A DNA stretch of 64,000 nt from Terriglobia bacterium (GTDB lineage: Bacteria > Acidobacteriota > Terriglobia > Acidiferrales > UBA7541), in the NCBI GenBank assembly GCA_020072765.1, contig JAIQGD010000033.1, positions 35,557 through 99,556 on the forward strand, given 5' to 3'. Below are positions 19,473 through 31,674 of the stretch, piece after piece. Each line of letters opens with the position of its first letter. The first letter of the stretch is position 1. Below the pieces are notes generated by a model. It did no database searches and was not told the DNA's origin. It worked only from the letters and a program-made list of their open reading frames with translations. The position numbers were made by a program, and so were the translations under genes.

Positions 19473-20132
19473 ATGAAGATCTTCAAGGTAGTTCTGGTTG
19501 TTCTCACGATCTTGGTGGTCGCCGGCATGATGGCCGTGCCGGCCCAAGCCCAGCGATGGGACAAAGACACGAAAGTCACATTCAGTCAGCCCGTGGAAAT
19601 CCCCGGCAAGATTCTCTCTCCGGGGAGCTATCGGTTCCGGGTGCATCCCTTGGCCACGGCGCGGAATGTCGTGCAGATCTGGAATGAAGACGGCACCCAG
19701 CTGATCACAACTGTGTTGTGCATCTACGACTATCGCCTGGAACCCGCGGGCGAAACGGTGATGGAATTCCATGAGAGGCCCACGGGAAGGCCCGTGGCGC
19801 TCCGTGCGTGGTTCTATCCGGGCCACCACTATGGGCACGAGTTTGTGTATCCCAAGACGCGAGCGGTGGAGCTGGCCAAGGAAACGCATGAAATCGTACC
19901 GGCCGAAACCGTCGAACCCACGGAACAGACCTTTGCAACCGTCCCGCTGGTGGCCGTGACTCCGGAGGCGAAAGAAGTGCCCGTGGCACAGGCGATCGAA
20001 ACGACTCCCAGCCGCGAGGTGGCGCAGCAATTGCCGAAGACCGCCAGCTCGATGCCCTTGATCGCGTTGTGCGGCTTGGCGGCGATGGGTCTGGCCATCG
20101 GTCTGAGGCTAGCTGCAAGACGGTTTTCTTGA
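19473..20132 (+). CDS. Secreted protein with LPXTG-like cell-wall sorting signal (LPKTA-TM-RR)
   Basis: RBS gcaggaggaaa; MKIFKVVLVVLTILVVAGMMAVPAQAQ signal peptide; C-term LPKTASSMPLIALCGLAAMGLAIGLRLAARRFS. Confidence 0.85.
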   Translation: MKIFKVVLVVLTILVVAGMMAVPAQAQRWDKDTKVTFSQPVEIPGKILSPGSYRFRVHPLATARNVVQIWNEDGTQLITTVLCIYDYRLEPAGETVMEFHERPTGRPVALRAWFYPGHHYGHEFVYPKTRAVELAKETHEIVPAETVEPTEQTFATVPLVAVTPEAKEVPVAQAIETTPSREVAQQLPKTASSMPLIALCGLAAMGLAIGLRLAARRFS

Positions 20133-20170
20133 CCTTTCGCCAGATGGGCGCCGCGGAAAGTAGCGGGAAG

Positions 20171-21211
20171 ATGGCGCATGGCGGCGCCAAGGAAGCGGCC
20201 GTGATTGTCATGCAGCAATCACGCAACACGGGGCGGTGGGGACGCGCTCGGGTCCTCGCCGCCCTTTTCGCAGGATGCGTGCTCGGGGTGGGGCCGCAAC
20301 TATGGTTGCCTTGGTCCACCAGGGCTTTCGCGGCGGCGGGGCAAGCCAAAATCTCGGTTACGACCGAAGCGGTGGTACTCCCCGTGCGGGTGACCGATGC
20401 GAGCGGGAATTGCGTGCGGGGCCTGACGCAGGATGATTTTCGCGTCTACGAAAACGGGAAAGAGCAAAAGATCGCTTTCTTTCAGCATGCGGACACTCCC
20501 ATTACGGCGGGCCTGATCGTGGACCACAGCGGGAGCATGAGGCCCAAGCTGCGGCAGGTGGCCGCCGCGGTGTACGAGTTTGCCCAGACCAGCGACGCCC
20601 AGGACGAAATGTTCGTGGTGAACTTCAGCGACGACGTGTGGCTGCAGCCGCTGGATGGAAAGCCGTTCACCAGCGATGCGCACGTGCTGGAACGCGCCGT
20701 GACGGCCGTGGGCGCCGCCGGGCAAACGGCGCTGTACGACGCGATCGTGGAAGGGCTGCGCCATTTGCAGCTCGGGACGCTGAACAAGAAGGCGCTGGTG
20801 ATCGTGAGTGACGGCGGAGACGACGCCAGCGACCACACCTACGCGGAGGTGCTGGAGCTGGCCCGAAGGTCGCAAGCGGTGATCTACGCGATCGGCCTGG
20901 TGGGCGACTCACACGAAGAAGAGAATCCGGGCCTGCTGCGGCGCCTGGCGAAGAACACGGGCGGGATCGCTTTCTTTCCGCGCTCGGTGGAATCCGTGGT
21001 GGACATTTCCAAGCAGATCGCCGCCGATCTGCGCGAGCAGTACACGCTGGGCTACGTTCCGGAGGGGCGCGCCGTCGACACGTTGTTCCACAAGATCGCG
21101 GTGAAGATCACGGCGCCCGGCGGAGGGCGGTGGCACGTCCGGACCCGGTTGGGCTACTCGCACCCAGCCGAAGGCGACGCGCCGGGCGCGCCGGGGGAGA
21201 AAGCGCCATGA
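20171..21211 (+). CDS. VWFA-related (Acidobacteria type) secreted von Willebrand A domain protein
   Basis: VVLPVRVTDASGNCVRGLTQDDFRVYENGKEQKIAFFQ; MIDAS DHSGSM; LREQYTLGYVPEGRAVDTLFHKIAVKI. Confidence 0.88.
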   Translation: MAHGGAKEAAVIVMQQSRNTGRWGRARVLAALFAGCVLGVGPQLWLPWSTRAFAAAGQAKISVTTEAVVLPVRVTDASGNCVRGLTQDDFRVYENGKEQKIAFFQHADTPITAGLIVDHSGSMRPKLRQVAAAVYEFAQTSDAQDEMFVVNFSDDVWLQPLDGKPFTSDAHVLERAVTAVGAAGQTALYDAIVEGLRHLQLGTLNKKALVIVSDGGDDASDHTYAEVLELARRSQAVIYAIGLVGDSHEEENPGLLRRLAKNTGGIAFFPRSVESVVDISKQIAADLREQYTLGYVPEGRAVDTLFHKIAVKITAPGGGRWHVRTRLGYSHPAEGDAPGAPGEKAP

Positions 21212-21822
21212 ATCACACGGATTCCGCCCACGCGGCGCGCGGGATGGTGGCGTGCGCTCTTCGCACGGCGTCGGGGGTGCTGCTGCTGATCGGACTGGCC
21301 GCCGTGGGATACGCGGCGTATGTGATCGAGTACGCGCGAACCTACCAGGCGGTTCAGGAGCGCATCTTGGAAGCCGCGCCCGCCAGCGTGGCGCCGCGCA
21401 TCGCGGAGCCTCCTGCGGAAGGCAGCACACTGGGGCGGCTGCAGATTCCGCGGCTGGGGCTGCGAGTCATCGTGGTGCAGGGAGACTCGCCCCAGATTCT
21501 GAAGCGCGCTGTGGGGCACCTGCCAGAAACCACATTGCCCGGCGAAGACGGCAACGCCGCACTGGCGGGCCACCGCGATACGCTGTTTCGTCCGCTGCGA
21601 GGGGTTCGTGCGGGGGATGCGATTACGTTCGAAACGCCCTCGCGCGTGGTGCGCTATCAGGTGGAATGGACGCAGGTGGTTGCGCCCACGAGTATCGAAG
21701 TGCTGCGATCGTCGGGCGCGCACGAGCTGACGCTGATTACCTGTTTCCCGTTCGATTTCGTGGGGTCGGCGCCCAACCGGTTCATCGTCCGCGCGCGGGA
21801 AGTCGATCAAGAGCCGCGATAG
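21208..21822 (+). CDS. Class D-like sortase
   Basis: LGRLQIPRLGLRVIVVQG...LPETTLPGEDGNAALAGHRDTLFRPLRGVRAGD...HELTLITCFPFDFVGSAPNRFIVRA; catalytic H (AGHRD), C (TLITC), R; ATGA overlap with the VWA gene. Confidence 0.92.
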   Translation: MNHTDSAHAARGMVACALRTASGVLLLIGLAAVGYAAYVIEYARTYQAVQERILEAAPASVAPRIAEPPAEGSTLGRLQIPRLGLRVIVVQGDSPQILKRAVGHLPETTLPGEDGNAALAGHRDTLFRPLRGVRAGDAITFETPSRVVRYQVEWTQVVAPTSIEVLRSSGAHELTLITCFPFDFVGSAPNRFIVRAREVDQEPR

Positions 21823-22043
21823 CCGGGCAGTTCAGTGGCGCGGGCATACACGATCCCAGTGGAGTTCCGTGAACAGGGGAGAATCCAGGTGTGGCTGATC
21901 GGCTGGCCGGCCGGTGTTGCTGCTCCGAGCGCGCAAAAGAATCCGGCGAGGGAAGAGGCATGGCAGGCGGTTTTTCCGTATCGCTCCCGGAGGAGCTCGG
22001 CGAGATCAGTCGCGGTCTCCGGCTGCGCTTGCCGGGCCGTCAT
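21807..22043 (-). CDS. Small hypothetical protein (78 aa)
   Basis: Strong RBS (GGAGGAGAAC) before ATG; MTARQAQPETATDLAELLRERYGKTACHAS...; GTGA-N6-TCAC 74 bp upstream. Confidence 0.4.
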   Translation of the reverse strand: MTARQAQPETATDLAELLRERYGKTACHASSLAGFFCALGAATPAGQPISHTWILPCSRNSTGIVYARATELPGYRGS

Positions 22044-22116
22044 GTTCTCCTCCGCGCGCTATTGCCTCAAACCCTCACCGGCACTTACTTTATACGCCGG
22101 CGCGGACGCAAAGACA

Positions 22117-22130
22117 GTGATCCGGGTCAC
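22117..22130. promoter_or_regulatory. GTGA-N6-TCAC palindrome
   Basis: GTGATCCGGGTCAC in divergent intergenic region. Confidence 0.4.
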
Positions 22131-22351
22131 ATTCGATAACAAAAAACATGGAAGGCGAGGCAGCCACACGCGGCGTTTGGCTACAGGCCGCCCGGCGTCC
22201 GGCCGGCCGACGGTTCCCGCAAATCCGAGTTCGCGGCCGACGACTCTGATGTAGATTCTCTCAGTCGTCTGGTACAAACTCGCGCTGTGGTCAATGCGGT
22301 TAGTGGAAACCACGGGACCGTGCGCTTTGGTACCGAAAGGAGATGCGTGTG

Positions 22352-22867
22352 ATGAAGAAAGTCCTAGCTGGCGTCGTTGTGCTTTTGTTTGTGGCAATGC
22401 TGGGCCACCGTGCCGCGGCGGGAGGGAACGATTCACAACGAGAAGCTCAAGACCGAGCGCAGATCGAAAAGCTGATGTGGCGGTACACTCGTGCTCTGGA
22501 CACGGAGAACGCGGATGCGTACGCTGCCGCATTCGCGCCGGATGGTCAATTCAGCAGCGGCGGCAACGCGATCAAAGGGCACGAGGCGCTCAAGAAAATG
22601 ATTGCCGATCTTCGGCAACGCACCGCCGACGCCGAAGCCAAGAGTGGAGAAAAGAGGCCGGCCATGTACCACATGAGCGCGAACAGCTACCTTGAATTCG
22701 TCGATAAGGATCACGCGCGCGTGGAGGCGTACTGGATGACGGTGTTCGGTCAGGCCGGCCCGAATGTGCCGGTGCGCGTCGCGGCCGCCGGGCGCGAAGT
22801 CAACGAACTCGTGCGCGTAAACGGGCAGTGGCTTATCAAGACGCGGGACGTTACACCCAAGGACTGA
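22352..22867 (+). CDS. SnoaL/NTF2-like secreted protein
   Basis: RBS gaaaggag; signal peptide; RAQIEKLMWRYTRALDTENADAYAAAFAPDGQFSSGG...GHEALKKMI. Confidence 0.82.
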   Translation: MKKVLAGVVVLLFVAMLGHRAAAGGNDSQREAQDRAQIEKLMWRYTRALDTENADAYAAAFAPDGQFSSGGNAIKGHEALKKMIADLRQRTADAEAKSGEKRPAMYHMSANSYLEFVDKDHARVEAYWMTVFGQAGPNVPVRVAAAGREVNELVRVNGQWLIKTRDVTPKD

Positions 22868-22902
22868 GCGAAGCGGGCCCGGTGCTTCGCGCGAAATTCA
22901 CC

Positions 22903-23378
22903 GAGGTGGTTAGACGGAACGATTGGGCAAACTGGGACTCCAGCAGCCTACCCGAGGGTCAGAGCGCGGCGCTCTTGCGAGCGTTGCGCATACGGGCTGG
23001 GCCAGCCCTCCCCTCCTATTTGGCCTTGCACCACGCGGGGTTTTCCGTGCCCCGGATGTTGCCACCCGGGCGGTGGGCTCTTACCCCACCTTTTCACCCT
23101 TACCAAATGCGCGGAACCCAATCCGGCGGGCCCTTGGTTTTGCCGCGGGCCTGCCGCCGAGGTAACCGTCACACCGGCGGTTTATTTTCTGTGGCACTTT
23201 CCGTAGCCGCGCTGCCGGGATGCCCTTGCGGGCGCCCTGCCGCGCAACCCCCTGGCGTTACCAGGCGCGTTGCCCTTCGTCGTGGGCCCTTGCGAGCCGG
23301 CGACGATTGGTGTCCGGACTTTCCTCCCGCAGGCGCCGTTTGCACGGAACCCGCCGGCGATCACCCGTCTCACCCGCC
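22903..23378 (-). ncRNA. rnpB: RNase P RNA, bacterial type A
   Basis: Minus strand contains GAGGAAAGTCCGGACACC near 5' end and GGTAAGGGTGAAAAGGTGGGGTAAGAGCCCACCG; ends ...CCGTCTAACCACCTC, which can pair with the 5' GGCGGGTGAGACGG. Confidence 0.95.
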
Positions 23379-23385
23379 AATTACA

Positions 23386-23391
23386 ATTATA
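23386..23391 (-). promoter_or_regulatory. Putative -10 box of rnpB
   Basis: TATAAT on minus strand 8 bp upstream of the rnpB 5' end. Confidence 0.5.
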
Positions 23392-23464
23392 GCTTATTTA
23401 GGGGCTAAAGGGTTTGCGCGGCAAGCCGGGCGGGGAGAAAGCTGAATCAAAAGTTCCTTGCATG

Positions 23465-23535
23465 ACCACCGAGCTTCAGGGGCTAAAGCCCCGTGAAAAC
23501 AAATGCGTCAACGCCGGGGCTGAAGCCCCGGCCTC
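23465..23535. repeat. Hairpin repeats with TAAA/TGAA loops
   Basis: ggggcTAAAgcccc and ccggggcTGAAgccccgg in tandem. Confidence 0.65.
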
Positions 23536-23642
23536 CTAAAGACGATGCAATGAGATTACGACTCAGGACACTCGTGTGCTGTTCCAGGCGTCGCTGGCAA
23601 AGCTCGCGGCCGGGCAGGGCGCAGCCCCGATTGAGTTCATCG

Positions 23643-23747
23643 GGGCGCAGCAAGCAGCGCCCCTATAGAGGGTTTGGAGACGCGGCGCTGGAGGCGGGCA
23701 CGGCCCCGACTGCTGTCCGGGGCGGGCGTGCCGTGCCCCTACGGAGA
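23643..23747. repeat. Family A dispersed repeats (..gcagcgcccctatagagg; ..gccgtgcccctacggag)
   Basis: Same consensus as 27979-28006, 35528-35556 and 40811-40840. Confidence 0.65.
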
Positions 23748-23796
23748 AAGGGCGATCAGGACTCCGAGGGCAGAGAGTAGGGACGGGGCGGGGCCG

Positions 23797-26833
<3,037 letters not shown>

Positions 26834-26862
26834 TGGGTCGAGCTTCCTGACAGGAAGGGTCC

Positions 26863-27897
26863 ATGGAACCGTTCACCCATGCGTTTACGTCGCTGGCGCT
26901 GGCGCGCGCCGGAGGGCGGCGGCTGCCGCGATTTGGTACGGCGATGCTGATTGCCTCGGGGCTGGCGGCGGACCTCGATTACGCGAGCTATCTGAGCGGG
27001 CCGGGCGCTTTCCTGCGCTATCACCGCACCGTGTTGCACTCGCTGGCGGGGTCGGCGCTGATGGCCGGCGCGATCGCCGGCGCATGCTGCGCGCTCGATA
27101 AGAGATTTCCTGCGAACAATCCGGTGCAAGGGAAGACGTGCGCGCCGTTGAAGTTTGCGCCGGCGCTGGCGGTGTGCGCGGCGGGCGCCGCCGGGCATCT
27201 GCTGCTGGACGTGTGCAGCGGCGTGGGCGTGCAATTGCTTTGGCCGTTTCGCGCGCGATGGACGGGATGGGATCTCAGCGCGAATTTCGATCCTTGGATT
27301 TTGCTGTTGCTGGTGGCGGGATTTCTGCTGCCGCTATTGTTCGGGCTGATCGGCGAAGAGGTGGGCGAGCGGAAGAAGGGGCCGCGGGGGAGCCGGGCGG
27401 CGGTGGTCACGCTGGCGCTGCTGGCCGCGTATTTGGGGGCGCGCGCGAATCTGCGGGGCCGGGCGGTGACGCTGCTGCTGTCGCGCGAATATCACGGCCG
27501 GGTGGCATTGTCCGCCGGGGCGTTTCCCGAATCGGCGACGCCGCTGGACTGGCGCGGCGTGGTGGTGACGGACAATACGATTGAGGAAGTAGATGTCCCG
27601 TTGGGTCCGGGAGCCGCATTTGATCCGGACCGCAGCCTGACGCACCACAAGCCCGAGGATTCTCCGGCACTTGATGCCGGGCAGAAGACGGCGGCTGCGG
27701 AGGAGTTTCTGGGCTACGCGCGGTTTCCGCTGGCGAGCGTGGGGCGGCGGGAAGACGGCTATCGCGTGGAAGTGCACGATCTGCGCTTTGCGTCCGGCGA
27801 TACGGAGCCGGCCAACGTCTTCGTGCGCATCGATCTGGACAGCGGTTTGCAGGTCAAACAGGAAGAGTTCCAGTTCGCCGCATCTCCGAATCCGTAG
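26863..27897 (+). CDS. YdjM-like membrane-bound metal-dependent hydrolase
   Basis: MEPFTHAFTSLALARAG...LASGLAADLDYASYL..YHRTVLHSLAGSA; multi-TM. Confidence 0.8.
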   Translation: MEPFTHAFTSLALARAGGRRLPRFGTAMLIASGLAADLDYASYLSGPGAFLRYHRTVLHSLAGSALMAGAIAGACCALDKRFPANNPVQGKTCAPLKFAPALAVCAAGAAGHLLLDVCSGVGVQLLWPFRARWTGWDLSANFDPWILLLLVAGFLLPLLFGLIGEEVGERKKGPRGSRAAVVTLALLAAYLGARANLRGRAVTLLLSREYHGRVALSAGAFPESATPLDWRGVVVTDNTIEEVDVPLGPGAAFDPDRSLTHHKPEDSPALDAGQKTAAAEEFLGYARFPLASVGRREDGYRVEVHDLRFASGDTEPANVFVRIDLDSGLQVKQEEFQFAASPNP

Positions 27898-27978
27898 CCA
27901 GACCGGCTCGCAGGGGGCTCAGTGAAAAGCGAAATGACGCATAGGGGTGCGCCAGATTCGCGGTGATGCGCTGAAGGC

Positions 27979-28006
27979 GGGCACGGCGTGCCGTGCCCCT
28001 ACGGAG
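27979..28006 (+). repeat. Family A hairpin repeat
   Basis: gggcacggcgtgccgtgcccctacggag. Confidence 0.7.
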
Positions 28007-28208
28007 AAACGGCAGCAATAGCGCAGTCCATAAGCCAACTGTTCGTTGTGACTCTGCCGAGTGTGTTGCGCGAAGGAGCAAGGAAGGCACGCAGTACATG
28101 ATGGCGACGCTGAGATTCTTCTCGCATCCTGGCCGGATGCGCTCAGAATGACGCGCGGAGTGTGATTTGCATTTGTCCGATGCGGCTGTCCGCTTGGAGA
28201 AATGTCGG

Positions 28209-28808
28209 CTAATGGGTTGCCGGCGAATCGCGGAACAGCCAGCGGCTGGCGAGATAGAGCAGGAGAAGAACGGCCAGGATGGCTAGCGCGAGCGTTCCGC
28301 CGTGGGCCATCATAACGTGGAGGGCGCCTTCACCATAGCGCACCGCCAGAATCCCCTCGGCGAAATAGCGCAGCGTGCGGCTCAGAAGAATCGCAAAGAT
28401 GAAGGTTCGCAGGGGAACCTGAAAGACGCCTTCGGCCAGGACGAAGATTTTAAATGGGGAGGGCGGCGGCAGAATGCCGGGGATGAACACGCTCAGAAAG
28501 GCGTGCCGCTGCACCCACTGCTTGGCTTTGTTGGCGCGGCCGCGGGCGTGGCGATGGAAGAAGGCTTCGCCGCCCTTTTTGGCGAGCAGATAGAGCCAGA
28601 TGCAGCCGGAAAGGGAACCGAGCGCGGCCATGGCGCAGTAGTAGGGCATGCGCGCGGGCTTCTGCAGCGAGAGGCCGATGACGAGCGCGTCGGTGACGAA
28701 GGGAAAGGACAAGACGGAGGAATCCAGGAAGGCGACGAGGAAGATTCCGCCGCCGCCCATCGTCGCGACGGCGTTTTGTAACCAGTGTGGCAACCGCGGC
28801 TGCTTCAT
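28209..28808 (-). CDS. VTT/DedA-like membrane protein
   Basis: FLVAFLDSSVLSFPFVTDALVIGLSLQKP...IPGILPPPSPFKIFVLAEGVFQVPLRTFIFAILLSRTLRYFAEGILAVRYG. Confidence 0.82.
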   Translation of the reverse strand: MKQPRLPHWLQNAVATMGGGGIFLVAFLDSSVLSFPFVTDALVIGLSLQKPARMPYYCAMAALGSLSGCIWLYLLAKKGGEAFFHRHARGRANKAKQWVQRHAFLSVFIPGILPPPSPFKIFVLAEGVFQVPLRTFIFAILLSRTLRYFAEGILAVRYGEGALHVMMAHGGTLALAILAVLLLLYLASRWLFRDSPATH

Positions 28809-28934
28809 GTCCGGTGCGCGCTCTCCAGGGAAACAGAAATTGTAGCAGAGTTCTCGCAGGGCTCGGGCGGTCCTGCGCCTGTCGCAGGGCCGATGCGGCA
28901 TGGCAGAACAGCTTGAGGAAAAAGTCAAAACCGG

Positions 28935-29130
28935 CGCTTCAGGGGTTAAAACCCCTGATGAGAAGGCGTGGCTTATGTCGGAGCTAAAGCTCCGACCCCC
29001 TAACAGGGTGCTGAAAAAGAAGCCTAAGGGAACTTCAGCGGCTAAAGCCGCTCACATTTTGCGGGACTTATGTCGCGGCTGAAGCCGCGACCCACAAAGC
29101 TCTCGGGGTTCTTCAGCATCCTGCTAAAAG
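28935..29130. repeat. Cluster of TAAA/TGAA-loop hairpins plus repeat family B (inverted copy)
   Basis: aggggtTAAAacccct, cggagcTAAAgctccg, gcggcTAAAgccgc, gtcgcggcTGAAgccgcgac, then cccacaaagctctcggggttcttcagcatcctgctaaaag. Confidence 0.75.
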
Positions 29131-29157
29131 GGCACCTTGTTCCGCGAGTTGAGGGGT

Positions 29158-29184
29158 GGACAGGCAGGAGTGCCTGTCCCACGA
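29158..29184 (+). repeat. Family A-like hairpin
   Basis: ggacaggcaggagtgcctgtcccacgaa. Confidence 0.55.
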
Positions 29185-29285
29185 AAGGCCGACGGGCGGG
29201 CCAACGGGCCGGCGAGGGTTCGGAATGGAAAATTGCTGAATCGGACTGCGTCGGATAGAATTCGCACTTGAGCCATTCCCCACAG

Positions 29286-31535
29286 ATGACATCACTTCTC
29301 CACGAGCTGAACGAGCGGCAGCGCGAAGCCGTGCTCGAAACCGAAGGGCCGGTGCTGGTGCTGGCGGGCGCGGGGACGGGCAAGACGCGGGCGATCACCT
29401 ATCGCGTGGCGCATTTGATCGAGAAGGGCGTGCCGCCGGGCGCGATTCTGGCGGTGACGTTCACCAACAAGGCCGCCGGCGTGATGAAGGAGCGCATCGG
29501 CGAGTTGCTGCGCGCGGGCGGGCGCGACGCTTCGGAAGTGTGGATTTCGACGTTTCACTCGTTTTGCGCGCGGCTGCTGCGGCGCGAGGCGCAACATCTG
29601 GGGCTGCCGCGCGATTTCGCGATTTACGACGACGACGCGCAGACCTCGGCGGTGAAGCGCGCCCTGCAGCAGCTGGGATTTTCCGCCGAGGATTATCCTC
29701 CGCGCAGCCTGCGCGCGCAGATCAGCCACGCCAAAAATCACGGGATCACGCCGGACGAGATGCAGGCCGAGGCGGCGCAGGCGCACGACCGCAGCCGGAA
29801 GGACGTGGCCAGCGTGTTCCGGGTGTACAACGAAATTCTGCGCAAGGCCGCCGCGCTCGATTTCGACGATCTGCTGCTGCGCGCGGTGGATCTGCTGCGC
29901 GAGCATCCCGAGGTGCGCGCCGCGTGGAACGCGCGGTTGCAATACCTGATGGTGGATGAATTTCAGGACACGAACCGCGCGCAGGAAGAGCTGGTGCGGC
30001 TGCTGGCGGGCTCGCGAAAGAATATTTGCGTGGTGGGCGACGAGGATCAGTCGATCTACGGCTGGCGCGGCGCGCAGGCCGGGAACCTGAAGCGCTTTAC
30101 CGAGGATTTTCCCGGGGCGAAGGTCATCCGCCTGGAGGAAAACTACCGCTCGACGCAGACGATTCTGGATGCGGCCGCTGCGGTGGTGGAAAACAATCCG
30201 GGCCGTCTGGGCAAGCAGTTGCAGGCGACGCTGGGGGCGGGCGAGCGGCTGCGTTTTTTCGAGGCGCCCGATGCGATGGCCGAAGCGGAATACGTCTGCG
30301 GGGAAATCGCGTCGGTGATGCGCAACGATCCGGACGCGCGCGTGGCGGTGCTGTACCGCACGGGGGCGCAGTCGCGGTCGTTCGAGGAAGTGCTGCGGCG
30401 GCTGGGCATTCGCCATCGCGTGGTGGGCGGGTTCAGCTTTTACGAGCGGGCCGAGGTGCGGAACGCGCTGGCCTACGTGCGCTTGCTGTTTCATCCCGAA
30501 GACGACGTGGCGCTGTTGCGCGTGCTCAACGTGCCGCCGCGCGGAATCGGGGCCGCCACGGTGGCTGCGATCGAGGCGGGCGCGCGGGAAAGCGGGAAAT
30601 CGCTGTGGGACGCGATACGCGCGGGGCAATTCACCGCGGGCAAGAAATTGGCGGGCGCGCTCGCGAGCTTCGGCGAAATGATCGCCGCGCTGCAGGAGGA
30701 GTGCCGCGAATTGCCGCCCGCGGAGCTGCTGGAGCGCATTCTGGACCGCACGGGCTTTCTGCTGTGGGTCGAGCAGCAGGATAATCTGGAGCACACCTCG
30801 CGCGCGGACAATCTCCGGGAACTATCGAATGCCATGGCCGAGGCGGCCGAGCAAGGGCAGACGCTCGAGGATTTGCTGGACCACGCGGCGCTGGTGAGCG
30901 GCACGGACGAATACGACGAGACGATCGCCGTGTCGCTGATGACGCTGCACAGCGCCAAGGGGCTGGAATTCGACGCCGTGTTCCTGGCGGGACTCGAGGA
31001 GGGGCTGCTGCCACACAGCCGGTCGTTCGACACGCCCGCCGAACTCGAGGAGGAGCGGCGGTTGTTCTACGTGGGCATGACGCGGGCGAAGCAACGGCTG
31101 GTGCTGTCGCGCGCGGTCTACCGGCGGACGTACGGCGAAGAGCGGTTGCGGGCTTCGATGCCTTCGCGGTTTCTGGCGGAGATTCCGCCCGACCTGATCG
31201 AAGCGGCGGCGGGATCGCAGTCCGAGCCGGGCGAGACGCGGCGCTACGAGGCCGATCCGGAATACTCCGAGGGCTATGCGTACCGAAGTCCGCGGCAGGC
31301 GTACGGAAAGACGGGCTACGGGCGGCCCGCTTCCAGTGGTGCTGCCCGGGGGGCGCGCGCGCCGCGTGGGTCCAAGAATCCGCTGATCGGCACGCGGGTG
31401 CGGCATGCGAAGTACGGCGTGGGCACGATCATCGAGGTGGAAGGCGAAGGGGAAGACCGCCGGTTTACGGTGAGCTTTCAGGATTACGGGCCGAAGAAGC
31501 TGGTTGAGAGGTATGCGAATTTGCAGTTTGCCTAG
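29286..31535 (+). CDS. pcrA: UvrD/PcrA-type ATP-dependent DNA helicase
   Basis: LNERQREAVLETEGPVLVLAGAGTGKTRAITYRV...VVGDEDQSIYGWRGA...TLHSAKGLEFDAVFLAGLEEGLLPH; C-term VRHAKYGVGTIIEVEGEG. Confidence 0.95.
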   Translation: MTSLLHELNERQREAVLETEGPVLVLAGAGTGKTRAITYRVAHLIEKGVPPGAILAVTFTNKAAGVMKERIGELLRAGGRDASEVWISTFHSFCARLLRREAQHLGLPRDFAIYDDDAQTSAVKRALQQLGFSAEDYPPRSLRAQISHAKNHGITPDEMQAEAAQAHDRSRKDVASVFRVYNEILRKAAALDFDDLLLRAVDLLREHPEVRAAWNARLQYLMVDEFQDTNRAQEELVRLLAGSRKNICVVGDEDQSIYGWRGAQAGNLKRFTEDFPGAKVIRLEENYRSTQTILDAAAAVVENNPGRLGKQLQATLGAGERLRFFEAPDAMAEAEYVCGEIASVMRNDPDARVAVLYRTGAQSRSFEEVLRRLGIRHRVVGGFSFYERAEVRNALAYVRLLFHPEDDVALLRVLNVPPRGIGAATVAAIEAGARESGKSLWDAIRAGQFTAGKKLAGALASFGEMIAALQEECRELPPAELLERILDRTGFLLWVEQQDNLEHTSRADNLRELSNAMAEAAEQGQTLEDLLDHAALVSGTDEYDETIAVSLMTLHSAKGLEFDAVFLAGLEEGLLPHSRSFDTPAELEEERRLFYVGMTRAKQRLVLSRAVYRRTYGEERLRASMPSRFLAEIPPDLIEAAAGSQSEPGETRRYEADPEYSEGYAYRSPRQAYGKTGYGRPASSGAARGARAPRGSKNPLIGTRVRHAKYGVGTIIEVEGEGEDRRFTVSFQDYGPKKLVERYANLQFA

Positions 31536-31674
31536 GCCGAGGCGGAGCTGCCACACGCTCACCGCAGAGACGCGGAGGGCGCGGAGAGTACTCGCCGACG
31601 CGGGTGAAGGAGCGGTTGCGCTGAGGGCGGGCGCAGGGTAGAGTTTTTTCCAGGTTGCACGGGGAAGGTGGCGA

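Noticed and set aside
22828-23445. 205-aa plus-strand ORF and overlapping small ORFs on both strands
   Set aside because: They lie across rnpB; the sequence is a structured RNA.
28935-29095. Hairpin cluster as simple Rho-independent terminators
   Set aside because: Hairpins lack consistent T-tracts and occur several in a row; terminator role for individual units cannot be excluded but was not called.
28935-29130. Hairpin cluster as a CRISPR array
   Set aside because: Stems differ between units and spacing is irregular; no cas genes in the window.
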